Counted from the first letter of the stretch, positions 1 to 8,544 are shown. The stretch: 25,230 nt of DNA from Lichenicola sp050954785 (GCA_050954785.1 JBPBQO010000021.1:1-25230), one strand, 5' to 3'. A program made the numbers and translations. Notes: a model not told the origin generated them from the sequence alone.

Positions 1-1
1 G

Positions 2-166
2 ACGGTCGACCTGACCGGCGATCCGTATTTCCAGGTGCTCGCCAGCAGCTTCAATGTCCCGTTCATCGACCGCAACCCGAAGCATGACAGCAGCATCGTG
101 CTGACCGGCAGCCGCATCCCGCAACCGACCGACCAGCCGCCACCGCCGCAGGTGTCCTTGCGCTGA
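2..166 (+). CDS. C-terminal fragment of an unrecognised protein
   Basis: An open frame enters from the left edge and ends at TGA 164-166. The visible 54 residues start TVDLTGDPYFQVLASS and end in a proline-rich tail (QPPPPQVSLR). A short stretch, SSIVLTGSRIPQ, superficially resembles the plug region of TonB-dependent receptors, but that motif belongs near an N-terminus and here it lies at the C-terminus, so I do not make that call. The stop is 41 bases before the next start on the same strand, so the two could be cotranscribed. I do not recognise the family. Confidence 0.5.
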   Translation, partial: TVDLTGDPYFQVLASSFNVPFIDRNPKHDSSIVLTGSRIPQPTDQPPPPQVSLR

Positions 167-207
167 GAAGGGTTTTCCCTGGCATCCGATCGGTCTAAGC
201 CGGCCAC

Positions 208-1377
208 ATGATCCAGGCCCAGACCTTCATCGATGCCGCCGCCGCGCGGGGCCTCGACTTCTATAGCGGCGTACCGTGCTCGTTCCTCACGCCGATGATC
301 AACCGGGTGATCGGCGCCGGCGGCGAGGGAGGGCGGCTCGACTATGTCGGTGCTGCGAGCGAGGGCGAGGCGGTGGCGATCGTGGCCGGCGCCTGGCTAG
401 GCGGTCGCGGCGGCGTCGTCATCTGTCAGAATTCCGGGCTCGGCAACTGCATCAATCCGCTCACCTCGCTGAACGTGCCATTCCGCATTCCGCTGTTGCT
501 GATCACCACCTGGCGCGGCCAGCCCGGCCTCGCCGACGAGCCGCAGCATGTGCTGATGGGCCAGATCACCCAGGCGATGCTCGACCTTTGCGCCGTGCCG
601 AACCGGCCCTTCCCGAAACAGGATCGGGAGATCGGCCCGGTCCTGGATGCGGCCTTCACTCGCTTCGAGACCGAAAGCCTGCCGTTCGGGCTGGTGATGG
701 AGCAGGGCAGCGTCGCCGAGGAGAGCTTGCCCGAAACCATGTCCAAAGCGCCGGCGCCCGGCACATGGTCGGATCTACGTCGTCATTCCAGCCGTCCCAG
801 CCGGGTCGCGCTGCTTGAGCGGCTGCTGTCGTTGCTGCCGGACGAGGCGGCAATCATCGCCACCACGGGCAAGAGCGGACGCGAGCTGTTCACCCTGTCC
901 GACCGGGAGCAGCACCTTTATCAGGTCGGCTCGATGGGCGGCGCATCAGGCATGGCATTAGGCGTGGCACTGACCGTGCCGGACCGGCCGATCGTTGTGC
1001 TGGATGGCGACGGTGCGGCGTTGATGAAGCTGGGCTCGCTCGCCACCATCGGCGCGAGGCAGCCGGGCAACCTGATTCATGTGCTGCTGGATAACGGCGT
1101 GCACGACTCGACAGGTGGACAAAGCACCGTTTCCGCGTCGGTCGATTTCGCGGCGGTCGCTCTGGCGTGCGGCTATCGATTGGCAATTTCGGTGGATGAC
1201 GAAACGGGTTTTGCCCAGGCCATCACACAAGCACTGGCAAATCCGGGACCCACTCTCATCCACGCCCGGATCACGCCGGGTTCGATGAAGGTGCTGGGCC
1301 GGCCGACGATCGCGCCGCACGAAGTGGCACGGCGCTTTCACAGTTTCCTGACCGAAAGACAGGTCCGGAAAGCCTGA
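208..1377 (+). CDS. aepY: phosphonopyruvate decarboxylase (ThDP-dependent)
   Basis: A 389-residue thiamine-diphosphate enzyme expected to decarboxylate 3-phosphonopyruvate to phosphonoacetaldehyde, the step that makes phosphonate biosynthesis irreversible. The N-terminal pyrimidine-binding domain has the family start (FYSGVPCSFLTP, residues 18-29) and the activating glutamate in AASEGEA (Glu52), followed by QNSGLGNCINPLTSL. The C-terminal pyrophosphate domain carries GDGA (267-270) and Asn296 in LLDNGVHDSTGG, the Mg/ThDP motif. Length matches the single-chain family; the two-subunit sulfopyruvate decarboxylase (ComDE) is the main alternative and is less likely because both domains are fused. 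The start is ATG 208 with no strong Shine-Dalgarno sequence. Its usual partners, PEP mutase and an AEP transaminase, are not visible, although genes left of the window are unseen. Confidence 0.87.
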   Translation: MIQAQTFIDAAAARGLDFYSGVPCSFLTPMINRVIGAGGEGGRLDYVGAASEGEAVAIVAGAWLGGRGGVVICQNSGLGNCINPLTSLNVPFRIPLLLITTWRGQPGLADEPQHVLMGQITQAMLDLCAVPNRPFPKQDREIGPVLDAAFTRFETESLPFGLVMEQGSVAEESLPETMSKAPAPGTWSDLRRHSSRPSRVALLERLLSLLPDEAAIIATTGKSGRELFTLSDREQHLYQVGSMGGASGMALGVALTVPDRPIVVLDGDGAALMKLGSLATIGARQPGNLIHVLLDNGVHDSTGGQSTVSASVDFAAVALACGYRLAISVDDETGFAQAITQALANPGPTLIHARITPGSMKVLGRPTIAPHEVARRFHSFLTERQVRKA

Positions 1378-1389
1378 GCCTTCCGGACC
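1362..1389. terminator. hairpin between convergent aepY and the stress-protein gene
   Basis: A perfect 9-bp inverted repeat, GGTCCGGAA (1362-1370) and TTCCGGACC (1381-1389), has a 10-base loop containing the aepY stop codon. It sits between two convergent genes (stops at 1377 and 1400) and could act in both directions. No clear T-run follows on either strand, so intrinsic termination is plausible but not certain. Confidence 0.5.
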
Positions 1390-1399
1390 GTCATTGGTA

Positions 1400-2065
1400 T
1401 CAGGGAACGTTGGTGCGGGGTGGCAGGCTCGTGCCGGTCACGCCGGTAGTCGCAGTGGTCGTAGCAGGCACCCACGGCTGGGCTGCCTCGTCATGCTTGG
1501 TCCAGCCGCCGGCCTGATATTCGCCGCGACGGGTGGTGGTATCGATCGCCGTGTGACGGTCGAGTACGCTTTCGACCAGCGCAGCCTGTGACTCATCGGC
1601 GCGAACCGTGACCAGGTTGCCACCGCGACGCACGGTCTCGGCGTAGACATGCGCGTCCTCGTCCGGAACGCCGGCACCAGTCAGCATGCCGACCAGTCCG
1701 CCGGCACCGCCGCCGACCGCTGCGCCGACGCCGGCGCCGGTGAGGGTCGCGATCAGCCAGCCGGCTGCGATAACCGGACCCACACCGGGGATCGCCAGCG
1801 AGCCGATACCAGCCAGCAGTCCGACGCCGCCGCCGAGGATGGTGCCGATCGAGGCACCGGTTCCGGCACCCTGCTCGGCATCTTCGGCTTTTTCGTCATG
1901 GGCGAGCGTGGAGTTGGTCGTACCGGTGGTGGTGCCGGTATTCTTACCCTCGTTGCCGATCAGGCTGATGTCGCTGTGCGGAATGCCGGCATCTTCGAGC
2001 GCAGTGACGACGCTGCGTGCATCGGCATAGCTGTCGTAGGCGCGCGTGATGGTGCGCTGTACCAT
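1400..2065 (-). CDS. general-stress protein GSP17M/YflT-like with glycine zipper
   Basis: A 221-residue protein. Residues 1-38 (YDSYADARSVVTALEDAGI, then SDISLIGNE) match the YflT/GSP17M-type stress domain. A long glycine/alanine-rich segment (about 67-132, GTGASIGTILGGGVGLLAGIG and following) forms one or two glycine-zipper membrane hairpins, after which the fold resumes (VYAETVRRGGNLVTVRA). The C-terminal tail is Thr/Pro-rich and low in complexity. Proteins of this build are usually stress- or desiccation-associated; their biochemical role is not known. The start is ATG 2065, preceded by AGGAG at good spacing. It lies 52 bases downstream of a secreted-protein gene on the same strand, so the two may form an operon. 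Confidence 0.8.
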   Translation of the reverse strand: MVQRTITRAYDSYADARSVVTALEDAGIPHSDISLIGNEGKNTGTTTGTTNSTLAHDEKAEDAEQGAGTGASIGTILGGGVGLLAGIGSLAIPGVGPVIAAGWLIATLTGAGVGAAVGGGAGGLVGMLTGAGVPDEDAHVYAETVRRGGNLVTVRADESQAALVESVLDRHTAIDTTTRRGEYQAGGWTKHDEAAQPWVPATTTATTGVTGTSLPPRTNVP

Positions 2066-2080
2066 GGGATGGCTCCTGTT

Positions 2081-2108
2081 TTTAAACGGGTTGTGGTTCG
2101 TTTAAACG
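2081..2108. repeat. paired TTTAAACG direct repeats upstream of the stress gene
   Basis: Two identical TTTAAACG octamers at 2081-2088 and 2101-2108 are exactly 20 bases apart (about two helical turns), in the 52-base gap before the stress-protein start. The second is part of the palindrome GTTTAAAC (2100-2107). They are AT-rich islands in a GC-rich gap, so a protein-binding or promoter role is possible; nothing in the sequence proves it. Confidence 0.35.
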
Positions 2109-2117
2109 CCTGTCCGA

Positions 2118-2564
2118 TCACTCGGTGCCGACGCTGCCCTTGTAATCTTCCCAGACCTTGACGGTTGCGCCGTCATGCATGGCGGTGCCGTGCCAGACGC
2201 CGTTATCGTCCTTGGTCAGCTCTTTCACCTGGGTGAAGCCATGCTTCATGATGCGGTGGCCGGCCTGCTTCTTGGTGAAGCTGTTGGCACCCTTTGCCGG
2301 CATCGTGGTGCTGGCGTTCGTGGTTGCGACAGCCTGGTTGTGGTCGGTCGGGTTGTTGCTCATCCCGGTCGCCTTAGCGGTGCCGGCCGCCGCGTCGCTT
2401 GCGGCAGCGCCGGTGGCTGCCACGCCGTTCGTTACCGCGCCGGTTGCCGTGGTTCCGGTCGTGTTGGTTGTGTTGCCGGCGGTCTGGGCTCTGGCAGTCT
2501 GTGCATACGTTCCGCCGACCAGTGCCGTGAAGGCGATGGCGGCGAAGAGGGTCGCGGACTTCAT
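2118..2564 (-). CDS. secreted protein with C-terminal PepSY-like domain
   Basis: A 148-residue protein with a clear Sec signal peptide (residues 1 to about 26; hydrophobic core FAAIAFTALVGG, cleavage near ARA). A low-complexity Thr/Asn/Ala/Gly linker follows (about 28-92), then a compact C-terminal domain (about 95-146) of the form SFTKKQAGHRIMKHGF, then LTKDDNGVWHGTAMHDG and VKVWEDYKG. That resembles small PepSY-like periplasmic domains common in alphaproteobacteria. The domain name is my reading, and the function is unknown. ATG 2564 has a good Shine-Dalgarno (ATGAGGAACGTCAC before it). It is probably the first gene of a two-gene unit with the downstream stress protein. Confidence 0.7.
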   Translation of the reverse strand: MKSATLFAAIAFTALVGGTYAQTARAQTAGNTTNTTGTTATGAVTNGVAATGAAASDAAAGTAKATGMSNNPTDHNQAVATTNASTTMPAKGANSFTKKQAGHRIMKHGFTQVKELTKDDNGVWHGTAMHDGATVKVWEDYKGSVGTE

Positions 2565-2693
2565 GTGACGTTCCTCATTGTCTCGCTGCGTGGTGCAGTA
2601 CGCGTGACAACGGCTTTACGCGCGGATCGTTTCAAGGCGGTTTCGAGGCACGCGAATGCGCCGGATCCCGTGCTCCCGCCGGCTGCTTGACGC

Positions 2694-3614
2694 CTAGCCG
2701 AGCGACCGCTGCGCCGCCGTCAGGGTGTTGCGCAGCAGGCAGGCGATCGTCATCGGCCCGACGCCCCCGGGCACCGGGGTAAGCCGGCCGGCGCGGCCCA
2801 TCGCTTCCTCGAACACCACGTCGCCGACCAGCCGGGTGCGGCCTTCGGGCGTCGTCACGCGGTTGATGCCGACATCGATGACCGTGGCGCCCGGCTTGAT
2901 CCATTCCCGCCTGACCAGCCCCTTGTGCCCGGTCGCCACCACCAGGATATCCGCCTGGCATGCGAATGAGCCCACGTCCGCGGTCGCCACGTGGCAGACG
3001 GTGACCGTGCATTCCTCCTGCAGCAGCAACTGGGCCATGGGACGCCCGACCAGGTTGGACTTGCCGACCACCACCGCATGCAGGCCCTTCAGGCTGCCGA
3101 GCTCCCCGCGCAGGAGGAGCAGGCAGCCGAGCGGCGTGCAGGGAACCAGCCCGGGCAGCCCGAGCGTGGTCAGGCCGACATTCATCGGACCCAGCCCATC
3201 CACGTCCTTGGCCGGGTCGATGGCGCCGGTGACGAGGGCGGCATCGATTCCTCTTGGAAGCGGAAGCTGCACCAGGATGCCGTGTATCGTCGGATCCGCA
3301 TTGAGATCGGCGACCAGCGACAGCAGCTCCCGCTGCGTGGTCGAACCCGGCAGCACATGGGCGATCGACCGCATGCCGACCTGCCCGGTATGAGCGATCT
3401 TGGAGCGGACATAGACCTCGCTGGCCGGGTTGTTGCCGACCAGGACCACCGCCAGCCCCGGCACGACGCCATGCGTCTCGGCGAGCTGTGCCACCTCGAG
3501 CTCGATTTCCGTGGTCAGGCGGGCGGCATACGCCTTCCCGTCGATGAGTCGTGTCTGGATAGTCCCGGCTGGAACAGGGATGGCTGCCGCCGCGATGGTA
3601 TCGGAGCGTGTCAT
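2694..3614 (-). CDS. folD: bifunctional methylene-THF dehydrogenase/methenyl-THF cyclohydrolase
   Basis: A 306-residue FolD interconverting 5,10-methylene-, 5,10-methenyl- and 10-formyl-tetrahydrofolate in the cytoplasm with NADP. Visible hallmarks are YVRSK (Tyr68 and catalytic Lys72), HGILVQLPLP (111-120), KDVDGLGPMN (136-145), PCTPLG (158-163), the nucleotide-binding VVVGKSNLVGRPMA (181-194) and the C-terminal TPVPGGVGPMT. Compared with typical FolD (about 285-300 residues) the N-terminus has an extra stretch of about 20 residues (MTRSDTIAAAAIPVPAGTI), but ATG 3614 is supported by a strong AGGAGAGG ribosome site. The gene is divergent from threonine aldolase, which produces glycine and so sits next to one-carbon metabolism. 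Confidence 0.95.
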   Translation of the reverse strand: MTRSDTIAAAAIPVPAGTIQTRLIDGKAYAARLTTEIELEVAQLAETHGVVPGLAVVLVGNNPASEVYVRSKIAHTGQVGMRSIAHVLPGSTTQRELLSLVADLNADPTIHGILVQLPLPRGIDAALVTGAIDPAKDVDGLGPMNVGLTTLGLPGLVPCTPLGCLLLLRGELGSLKGLHAVVVGKSNLVGRPMAQLLLQEECTVTVCHVATADVGSFACQADILVVATGHKGLVRREWIKPGATVIDVGINRVTTPEGRTRLVGDVVFEEAMGRAGRLTPVPGGVGPMTIACLLRNTLTAAQRSLG

Positions 3615-3697
3615 GGGCGCCTCTCCTGGTGCACTTGGGCGGTCCCGGCCAAGACACCGACTGGAAACGCGATGTCGATGCAGGCAGGATGCGGCCG

Positions 3698-4759
3698 ATG
3701 AAGCCCATACGAAAGAACTTCGGCAGCGACAATGTCGGTCCTGTCAGTCCAGCCATCCTGAATGCCATGATCGAGGCGAACGAAGGGGCGGTGCCATCCT
3801 ACGGAGGCGACGCCTGGACCGCACGGCTGCAAACCGTCGTGCGCGACATCTTCGAGACCGAGGTCGAGGTGTTCGCGGTCGCCACCGGCACCGCGGCGAA
3901 CGCCCTTGCCTTGTCGGCGATGGTGCCGCCCTACGGCGCGGTCTATTGTGATGCCTCCGCACATATCGATACCGACGAGTGCGGTGCGCCGGAGTTCTTT
4001 ACCGGCGGCGCCAAGCTGCTCGGCCTGCCCAGCCGCGATGGCCGCCTCTCGCCCGCCGCTCTTGCCGCGCATCTCGAAGCCAGCCGTGGCATCGGCGTGC
4101 ACAAAAGTCGTCCTACCGCGCTCAGCATCACCCAGGCGACCGAATGGGGCACCATCTACGGGCTCGACGACGTTCGGGCGATCGGCGAGACCGCGCGCGA
4201 TCTCGGCCTGTCGCTGCACATGGATGGGGCCCGTTTCGCCAATGCGATGGCAACGCTCGGCTGCTCGCCCGCTGACATCACCTGGAAGGCCGGCATCGAC
4301 GTGCTGTCGCTCGGCGCCACCAAGAACGGTGCCATGGCGGCGGAAGCGGTGGTGTTCTTCCGGCGCGACCTCGCCGAGGAGTTCGCGCGCCGTCGCAAGC
4401 GGGCCGGTCATCTCTGGTCGAAGTCGCGGTTCCTGAGCGCCCAGCTCATCGCCTACCTGACCGACGATCTGTGGCTCCACAACGCACGCCAGGCAAACGC
4501 CATGGCGACACGCCTGGCCCAGGGACTGCTCGAGCTCGACGGGGTCGGCCTGCTGCACGAGGTGCAGTCGAACGAAGTGTTCGCGGTGCTTCCCGAGCCG
4601 GTGATCGGCCGGCTGGAAGCGGCAGGCTTCACGTTCTATCGCTGGTACCTGCCGGGCGGCGAGACCTCGGCTCCCGGCACTGCGCCGGTGCGTCTGGTCA
4701 CGGGTCTCGATACCGAAGCGCGCGATGTCGACGCATTGCTGGCAGAGGCCCGGGGCTGA
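3698..4759 (+). CDS. ltaE: low-specificity L-threonine aldolase
   Basis: A PLP enzyme of fold type I, about 353 residues from this start, cleaving L-threonine/allo-threonine to glycine and acetaldehyde. Visible features are the N-terminal FGSDNVGPVSP, the PLP-contact Asp in LHMDGARFANA (Asp176), and the Schiff-base lysine in SLGATKNGAMAAEA (Lys209). The frame is open upstream to 3608, but those residues would overlap the folD 5' end and do not look like the family. ATG 3698 has AGGCAGG about 10 bases upstream and gives the family's usual length; ATG 3689 is a close alternative. It ends inside a strong intrinsic terminator. Being next to folD suggests a glycine/C1 link, though the two genes are divergent. 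Confidence 0.92.
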   Translation: MKPIRKNFGSDNVGPVSPAILNAMIEANEGAVPSYGGDAWTARLQTVVRDIFETEVEVFAVATGTAANALALSAMVPPYGAVYCDASAHIDTDECGAPEFFTGGAKLLGLPSRDGRLSPAALAAHLEASRGIGVHKSRPTALSITQATEWGTIYGLDDVRAIGETARDLGLSLHMDGARFANAMATLGCSPADITWKAGIDVLSLGATKNGAMAAEAVVFFRRDLAEEFARRRKRAGHLWSKSRFLSAQLIAYLTDDLWLHNARQANAMATRLAQGLLELDGVGLLHEVQSNEVFAVLPEPVIGRLEAAGFTFYRWYLPGGETSAPGTAPVRLVTGLDTEARDVDALLAEARG

Positions 4760-4780
4760 TCACAGCCCCGGTTTTTCTTC
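4750..4780 (+). terminator. intrinsic terminator after ltaE
   Basis: A 9-bp perfect stem, CCGGGGCTG (4750-4758) and CAGCCCCGG (4763-4771), with loop ATCA, is followed at once by TTTTTCTTC. The stem starts inside the last ltaE codons and includes the stop. The T-run is only on the plus strand, so it serves ltaE rather than the convergent peptidase. Confidence 0.88.
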
Positions 4781-6221
4781 AGATCGCGGCGAGGGCGTAG
4801 AGCACCCGCACCCAGGAGCGGGTGCCGCGATGGAAGCTCGACAGGTCGTATTTCTCGTTCGGCGAGTGGATGCGGTTGTCGGCGCGTGCGAAGCCGATCA
4901 GCAGGCTGTCCATGCCGAGCGCCTCCTGCAGCTCGCGCACCACCGGGATCGAGCCGCCGCTGCCGACCACGGCCGCCTCGGTGCCCCATTCCTCGGTCAG
5001 CGCCGTCAGCGCCGCTCGCAGGGAGGGGCCTTCGATCGGCAGGCTGCTTGCGGTCGATCCGCCATGCGACCGGAACGCGACGCTGCAATCGGCGGGGATA
5101 TGCGCCTGCACATGCGCCCGGAACGCGGTCCGGATCGTCTCGGGGTCCTGCCCGGCCACCATCCGGAACGAGACCTTGGCGGACGCCTTGCCGGGCAGGA
5201 CGGTCTTGAACCCCTCGCCACCGTAGCCGCCGGTGATGCCGTTGATCTCGTAGGTCGGCCGCGCCCAGGTCTGTTCCAGTGCCGAAAAGCCCGGCTCGCC
5301 TGCCGGGATCGACAGGCCGACCGGCCCGAGCAGCTCGGCATCCGAGAAGCCGATTCGGGCCCAGCTCGCCTTCACCGTCTCCGGTAGTGGCGATACCCCA
5401 TCATAGAAGCCGGGCAGGGTGACACGCCCTTCGGCATCGCGCAGCGAGGACAGGATCTCGACCAGCAGGTGCAGCGGATTGCGCGCAGCATTGCCGTACA
5501 GGCCGGAATGCAGGTCGCGATCGGCGCAGGTGATGGTGATTTCCTCGCCGACCAGCCCGCGCAGCATCGTGGTGATGGCGGGGACATCGTCGCCCAGCAT
5601 GTCGGTATCGCAGATCAGCGCGAAGTCGGCCTTCAGCTCGTCCGCATGCGCGTCCAGGAACGGCCGCAGGCTGGCGCCGCCGCTTTCCTCCTCGCCTTCC
5701 AGCAGCACGGAGATCCGTACCGGGTAGCTGCCGTCCGCTGCCCGGATTGCCCGCAACGCCTCCAGGAACGTCATCACCTGTCCCTTGTCGTCGGACGCGC
5801 CGCGTGCGGTGATCCAGCGATCGGGCGCATGGCCCTCGCGAGCCGGCGCATCCACCAGGATCGGGTCGAACGGGTCGCGCACCCATAGCTCGAGCGGGTC
5901 CACCGGCTGCACGTCGTAATGCCCATAGAACAGGACATGCGGCGCGTTCAGCGCGGCGGCGCCCGGCGAACGATCGTGCGCCACCACGATCGGCAGGCCC
6001 GGCGTGTCCCGCACGCTCGCCTCGAAACCGAGTGAGGCCAGGTCGTCGCGCAGCCACTCGGCGGCACGACGACAATCCGGCGCATGATCCGGCTGGGTGG
6101 AGATGCTGGGAATTCGGAGCAGGGCGAACAGCCGCTCGAGGCTTGCATCGAGCTGGCTGTCGACGTGATCGAGCGCCGGGCCGGGGTTGGAACCGGCGGC
6201 GCGAGGGAAGGGTGCGTTCAT
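4779..6221 (-). CDS. M20-family metallodipeptidase
   Basis: A dinuclear-zinc M20 peptidase (about 480 residues), closest to the carnosinase/Dug-type cytosolic dipeptidases. The metal ligands and catalytic residues are visible in order: GHYDVQP (His101, Asp103), RGASDDKG (bridging Asp144/145), LEGEEESG (catalytic Glu177 and ligand Glu178), CDTD (205-207) and the C-terminal NRIHSPNEKYD histidine. A dimerisation (lid) domain with RDLHSGLYGNAARNP lies between. The frame also has a GTG at 6236 (five residues more); I prefer ATG 6221. The exact substrate cannot be read from sequence. The gene is convergent with ltaE. Confidence 0.88.
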   Translation of the reverse strand: MNAPFPRAAGSNPGPALDHVDSQLDASLERLFALLRIPSISTQPDHAPDCRRAAEWLRDDLASLGFEASVRDTPGLPIVVAHDRSPGAAALNAPHVLFYGHYDVQPVDPLELWVRDPFDPILVDAPAREGHAPDRWITARGASDDKGQVMTFLEALRAIRAADGSYPVRISVLLEGEEESGGASLRPFLDAHADELKADFALICDTDMLGDDVPAITTMLRGLVGEEITITCADRDLHSGLYGNAARNPLHLLVEILSSLRDAEGRVTLPGFYDGVSPLPETVKASWARIGFSDAELLGPVGLSIPAGEPGFSALEQTWARPTYEINGITGGYGGEGFKTVLPGKASAKVSFRMVAGQDPETIRTAFRAHVQAHIPADCSVAFRSHGGSTASSLPIEGPSLRAALTALTEEWGTEAAVVGSGGSIPVVRELQEALGMDSLLIGFARADNRIHSPNEKYDLSSFHRGTRSWVRVLYALAAI

Positions 6222-6375
6222 CGAGCCAGTTTGCACCCCCCGCCGCCGCTTGTCAGCCGGGTGTCTGGATCGGATTTGGGCTTAACCATGGTATTCAACG
6301 CTGGCATATCGAAACGCCCGACACCCTCGACGCGGTGGCAAGGGCGGTCTCCGTACCGGACCGACACTCAGCCGA

Positions 6376-7904
6376 TTATTGTAGAACCAATCCTCCCGGC
6401 CAAATCGTTGCGCGACCCCCCGCCCGGCAAGCTGACGATCCACCACCATGCCAGTTGCACCGCCAGCTACCCATCAGCATGACATCCGCAACGCCGTCCC
6501 ACAGCACAAGCACGACCAGCAGACAGGTCAATCGATAGACCCGTCGCGCTTGCGCCTGTGGTGCCACACGGACCAGCGCGAGCAGGCCTGGCACCACAAG
6601 TAGCAGTAGCACCGCCCGATACCCGATATTCTGATGGCCGAAGAAGGAGTCGGCGCATAGTATCGCACCGACCAGCAGAAGCGACCGCTCGGTCGTCCCG
6701 ATCCTGTCGAGCATGCTCCGCAGCATCGGGTCCCGTTCACGCGCCATGGCTTGCAGCATGCAGCCACCGGCCATAACGATGAACAATATCCACGGCAACA
6801 GCATCATCCCGGGGCCGCCGGCATCACGTCCGACTGACAAACTTCAGAGTAATATCAAGCCAAGCGGCATACTGCGCGCACCGAACATGTCGCTAAACAG
6901 GCCCGTGCCCATATTGGCGCCGATCCGTGACAGCTCAGCATGGAATTCCGCCAAGAACACCGCCAACACTAAACCGCACAGGCCACCGACCAGCCACATT
7001 CGCCGCCATGGCTCGTGGACGATGAACGCCAGCACGGTGAGCGGATAGAACTTCAAAAGCTCGATGCCTAAAACCAGAGCATATCCGGCGCTCCAGGCGA
7101 TTGCTGAGCGCATCAGCAAATGCACGAACAGAGTCGCGGCCGTGAATATCAGCAGATCGGTATTGCTGGGCTCCGCTGCAAACAAGGTCGCCCATGACAC
7201 CACCGCACATACCGCCACCATGTTGCTGAAGAGGCCTGCCAGCCCCAGGGCATCAGGAACAGTGCCCCCAGGAACCCGAAAAGCGGGGTCCAACTGTCCG
7301 ACCGCGCCAGAAATGGCAATCGCAGCCAGCGGCGAATAATCCTGTTTCCGCTCCAGCGGATCACATGGATTGCCGGCATACACGTCAATCCGCGCGACCA
7401 GCATTCCACCTGCGCCGTTACCAACCGCGTATCGAGGAACGGCTTCGCGAAGGGGTGTTCGTAAATCACGTTCAGGATCATAAAATAAACTGATCTGTCG
7501 CTCGCATATAGGACGATGAAGACCACAAGAATCACGGCGGCAAGTCCCGGTATGGGATGCCGCATCATCAAGTTCGACTACTCCCGCCCATAATTTTATT
7601 CATGCCATCGACACCATGCTTCGGTACCGCCGTAGAATGGGCGCAGATGAGCGCTACGAACAGCAACAGGACAGCTTGGAATGCCACAGTCCGTGAATGC
7701 GGGCGCCTGATCAAATCGGGCATCATTCCTGGTCGAAACCTGCCACCCATGACAGATCCGGCCAGATGGGCCAACCGAACGGGCTTCCGCCGGCAACCAA
7801 ATCAAGCCGTGGCCGATCCTCAGGATGCCGAGCAACAGCACGAGCAGAACCGGCAGCAGCGTTCGATCTCGCTGGCTTCGTCTCAAATTGAATCCTGCTG
7901 GCAT
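6376..7904 (-). pseudogene. frameshifted DUF2029/GT87-like integral membrane protein
   Basis: Read on the minus strand, successive pieces of one polytopic membrane protein appear in different frames. From the N-terminal side they are MPAGFNLRRSQRD with a first membrane helix (from 7904); VPKHGVDGMNKIMG (to about 7575); LLYASD-type helices and FLDTRLVTAQVECWSRG (7571-7390); IDVYAGNPCDP and DYSPL (7390-7340); WLRLPFLARSDSWTP (about 7340-7240); then LFAAEPSNTDLLIF and ELLKFYPLTVL (about 7240-6844); and finally SFFGHQNIGYRAVLLLLV (6840-6400). The RG-DVY-NPCD, DYSP, NTDL, KFYP and FFGHQNIGYR landmarks suit a DUF2029-type (GT87-like) lipid-linked glycosyltransferase. At least five frame breaks are needed, for example one base lost near 7390 and two near 7340, so no full product can be made. 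The family assignment is from memory of motifs. Confidence 0.7.
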
Positions 7905-8226
7905 CGGTTTGGTTCGCTCGTATAAAGCGGGGGCGGTGCAGGCCCAGCGTGCTCGCGTGGTTAATAATGTCGCACGGAATCTCGTCGACGATGTGCCGTA
8001 ACGTTCGCCCATCATTGTAGGCCAGACGGACAACGGTGATCTGTTTGGAAGCAAGTATAGGCAATACTTGATCTGGAATGGCCAGTTGACACGGTCATTT
8101 TTAAACGAACAGAACGCCTTCCGCGGAACGGATGTTTTATCCAGAATTAAATACTTTGTTGCACTATCCGGCGAAAATTGAAGTTTTTGGAATTCATAAC
8201 TGAGTAGCTCGCCTCATGCCTCCCAA
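7905..8226. other. non-coding stretch upstream of the pseudogene
   Basis: No convincing gene is visible here. The right part (about 8085-8215) is notably AT-rich for this genome (TTTTTAAACG, GAATTAAATACTTTG, GAAGTTTTTGGAATTC), as expected for a promoter or a decaying intergenic region. The left part has open frames on the minus strand without recognisable protein character. Confidence 0.5.
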
Positions 8227-8373
8227 CTACACCACGTTCTGCGGGGAGAAGATGCCGTAATAGGCCAGTTCCACCAGAAACGTGGTCGGCGGCAGGACCG
8301 GACTACCGGTCGCGAGGCTGCCGGCCGGGATGTGCATGGGGGATACGATGCCGGAGGTAGGGGTGTCTGACAT
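8227..8373 (-). CDS. possible 48-residue small protein
   Basis: An ATG-to-TAG frame encodes MSDTPTSGIVSPMHIPAGSL and ends FLVELAYYGIFSPQNVV. The composition (VLPPTTFLVELAYYGIF) looks like a real, partly hydrophobic peptide rather than a random frame, and it lies in a gap without another gene. The ribosome site is weak (only GACGAG upstream). I do not recognise a family and would not assign a function. Confidence 0.4.
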   Translation of the reverse strand: MSDTPTSGIVSPMHIPAGSLATGSPVLPPTTFLVELAYYGIFSPQNVV

Positions 8374-8544
8374 GATGCTCGTCGAGGTTCCCGTTGTAAC
8401 AAAGATTTACAGGAGCCGCTCCAGCCGGACAAAAGCCGTTCAAGACTCGAAACATGACACCAATCATTTCGATTTCGATGCATCCGAAATGCCTTGCCGA
8501 TCGTATAAGACATTCACTGGTTGGAACCGACCATCGTGTCGATC

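Noticed and set aside
2..166. TonB-dependent receptor call for the left-edge fragment based on VLTGSRI
   Set aside because: That motif belongs near a receptor's N-terminus, whereas here it is 20 residues from the C-terminus, and receptors end in an aromatic residue, not a Pro-rich tail ending in Arg.
2632..3768. 378-codon minus-strand frame overlapping folD
   Set aside because: The product is Arg/Gly/Pro-rich noise in another frame of folD, which has all family motifs.
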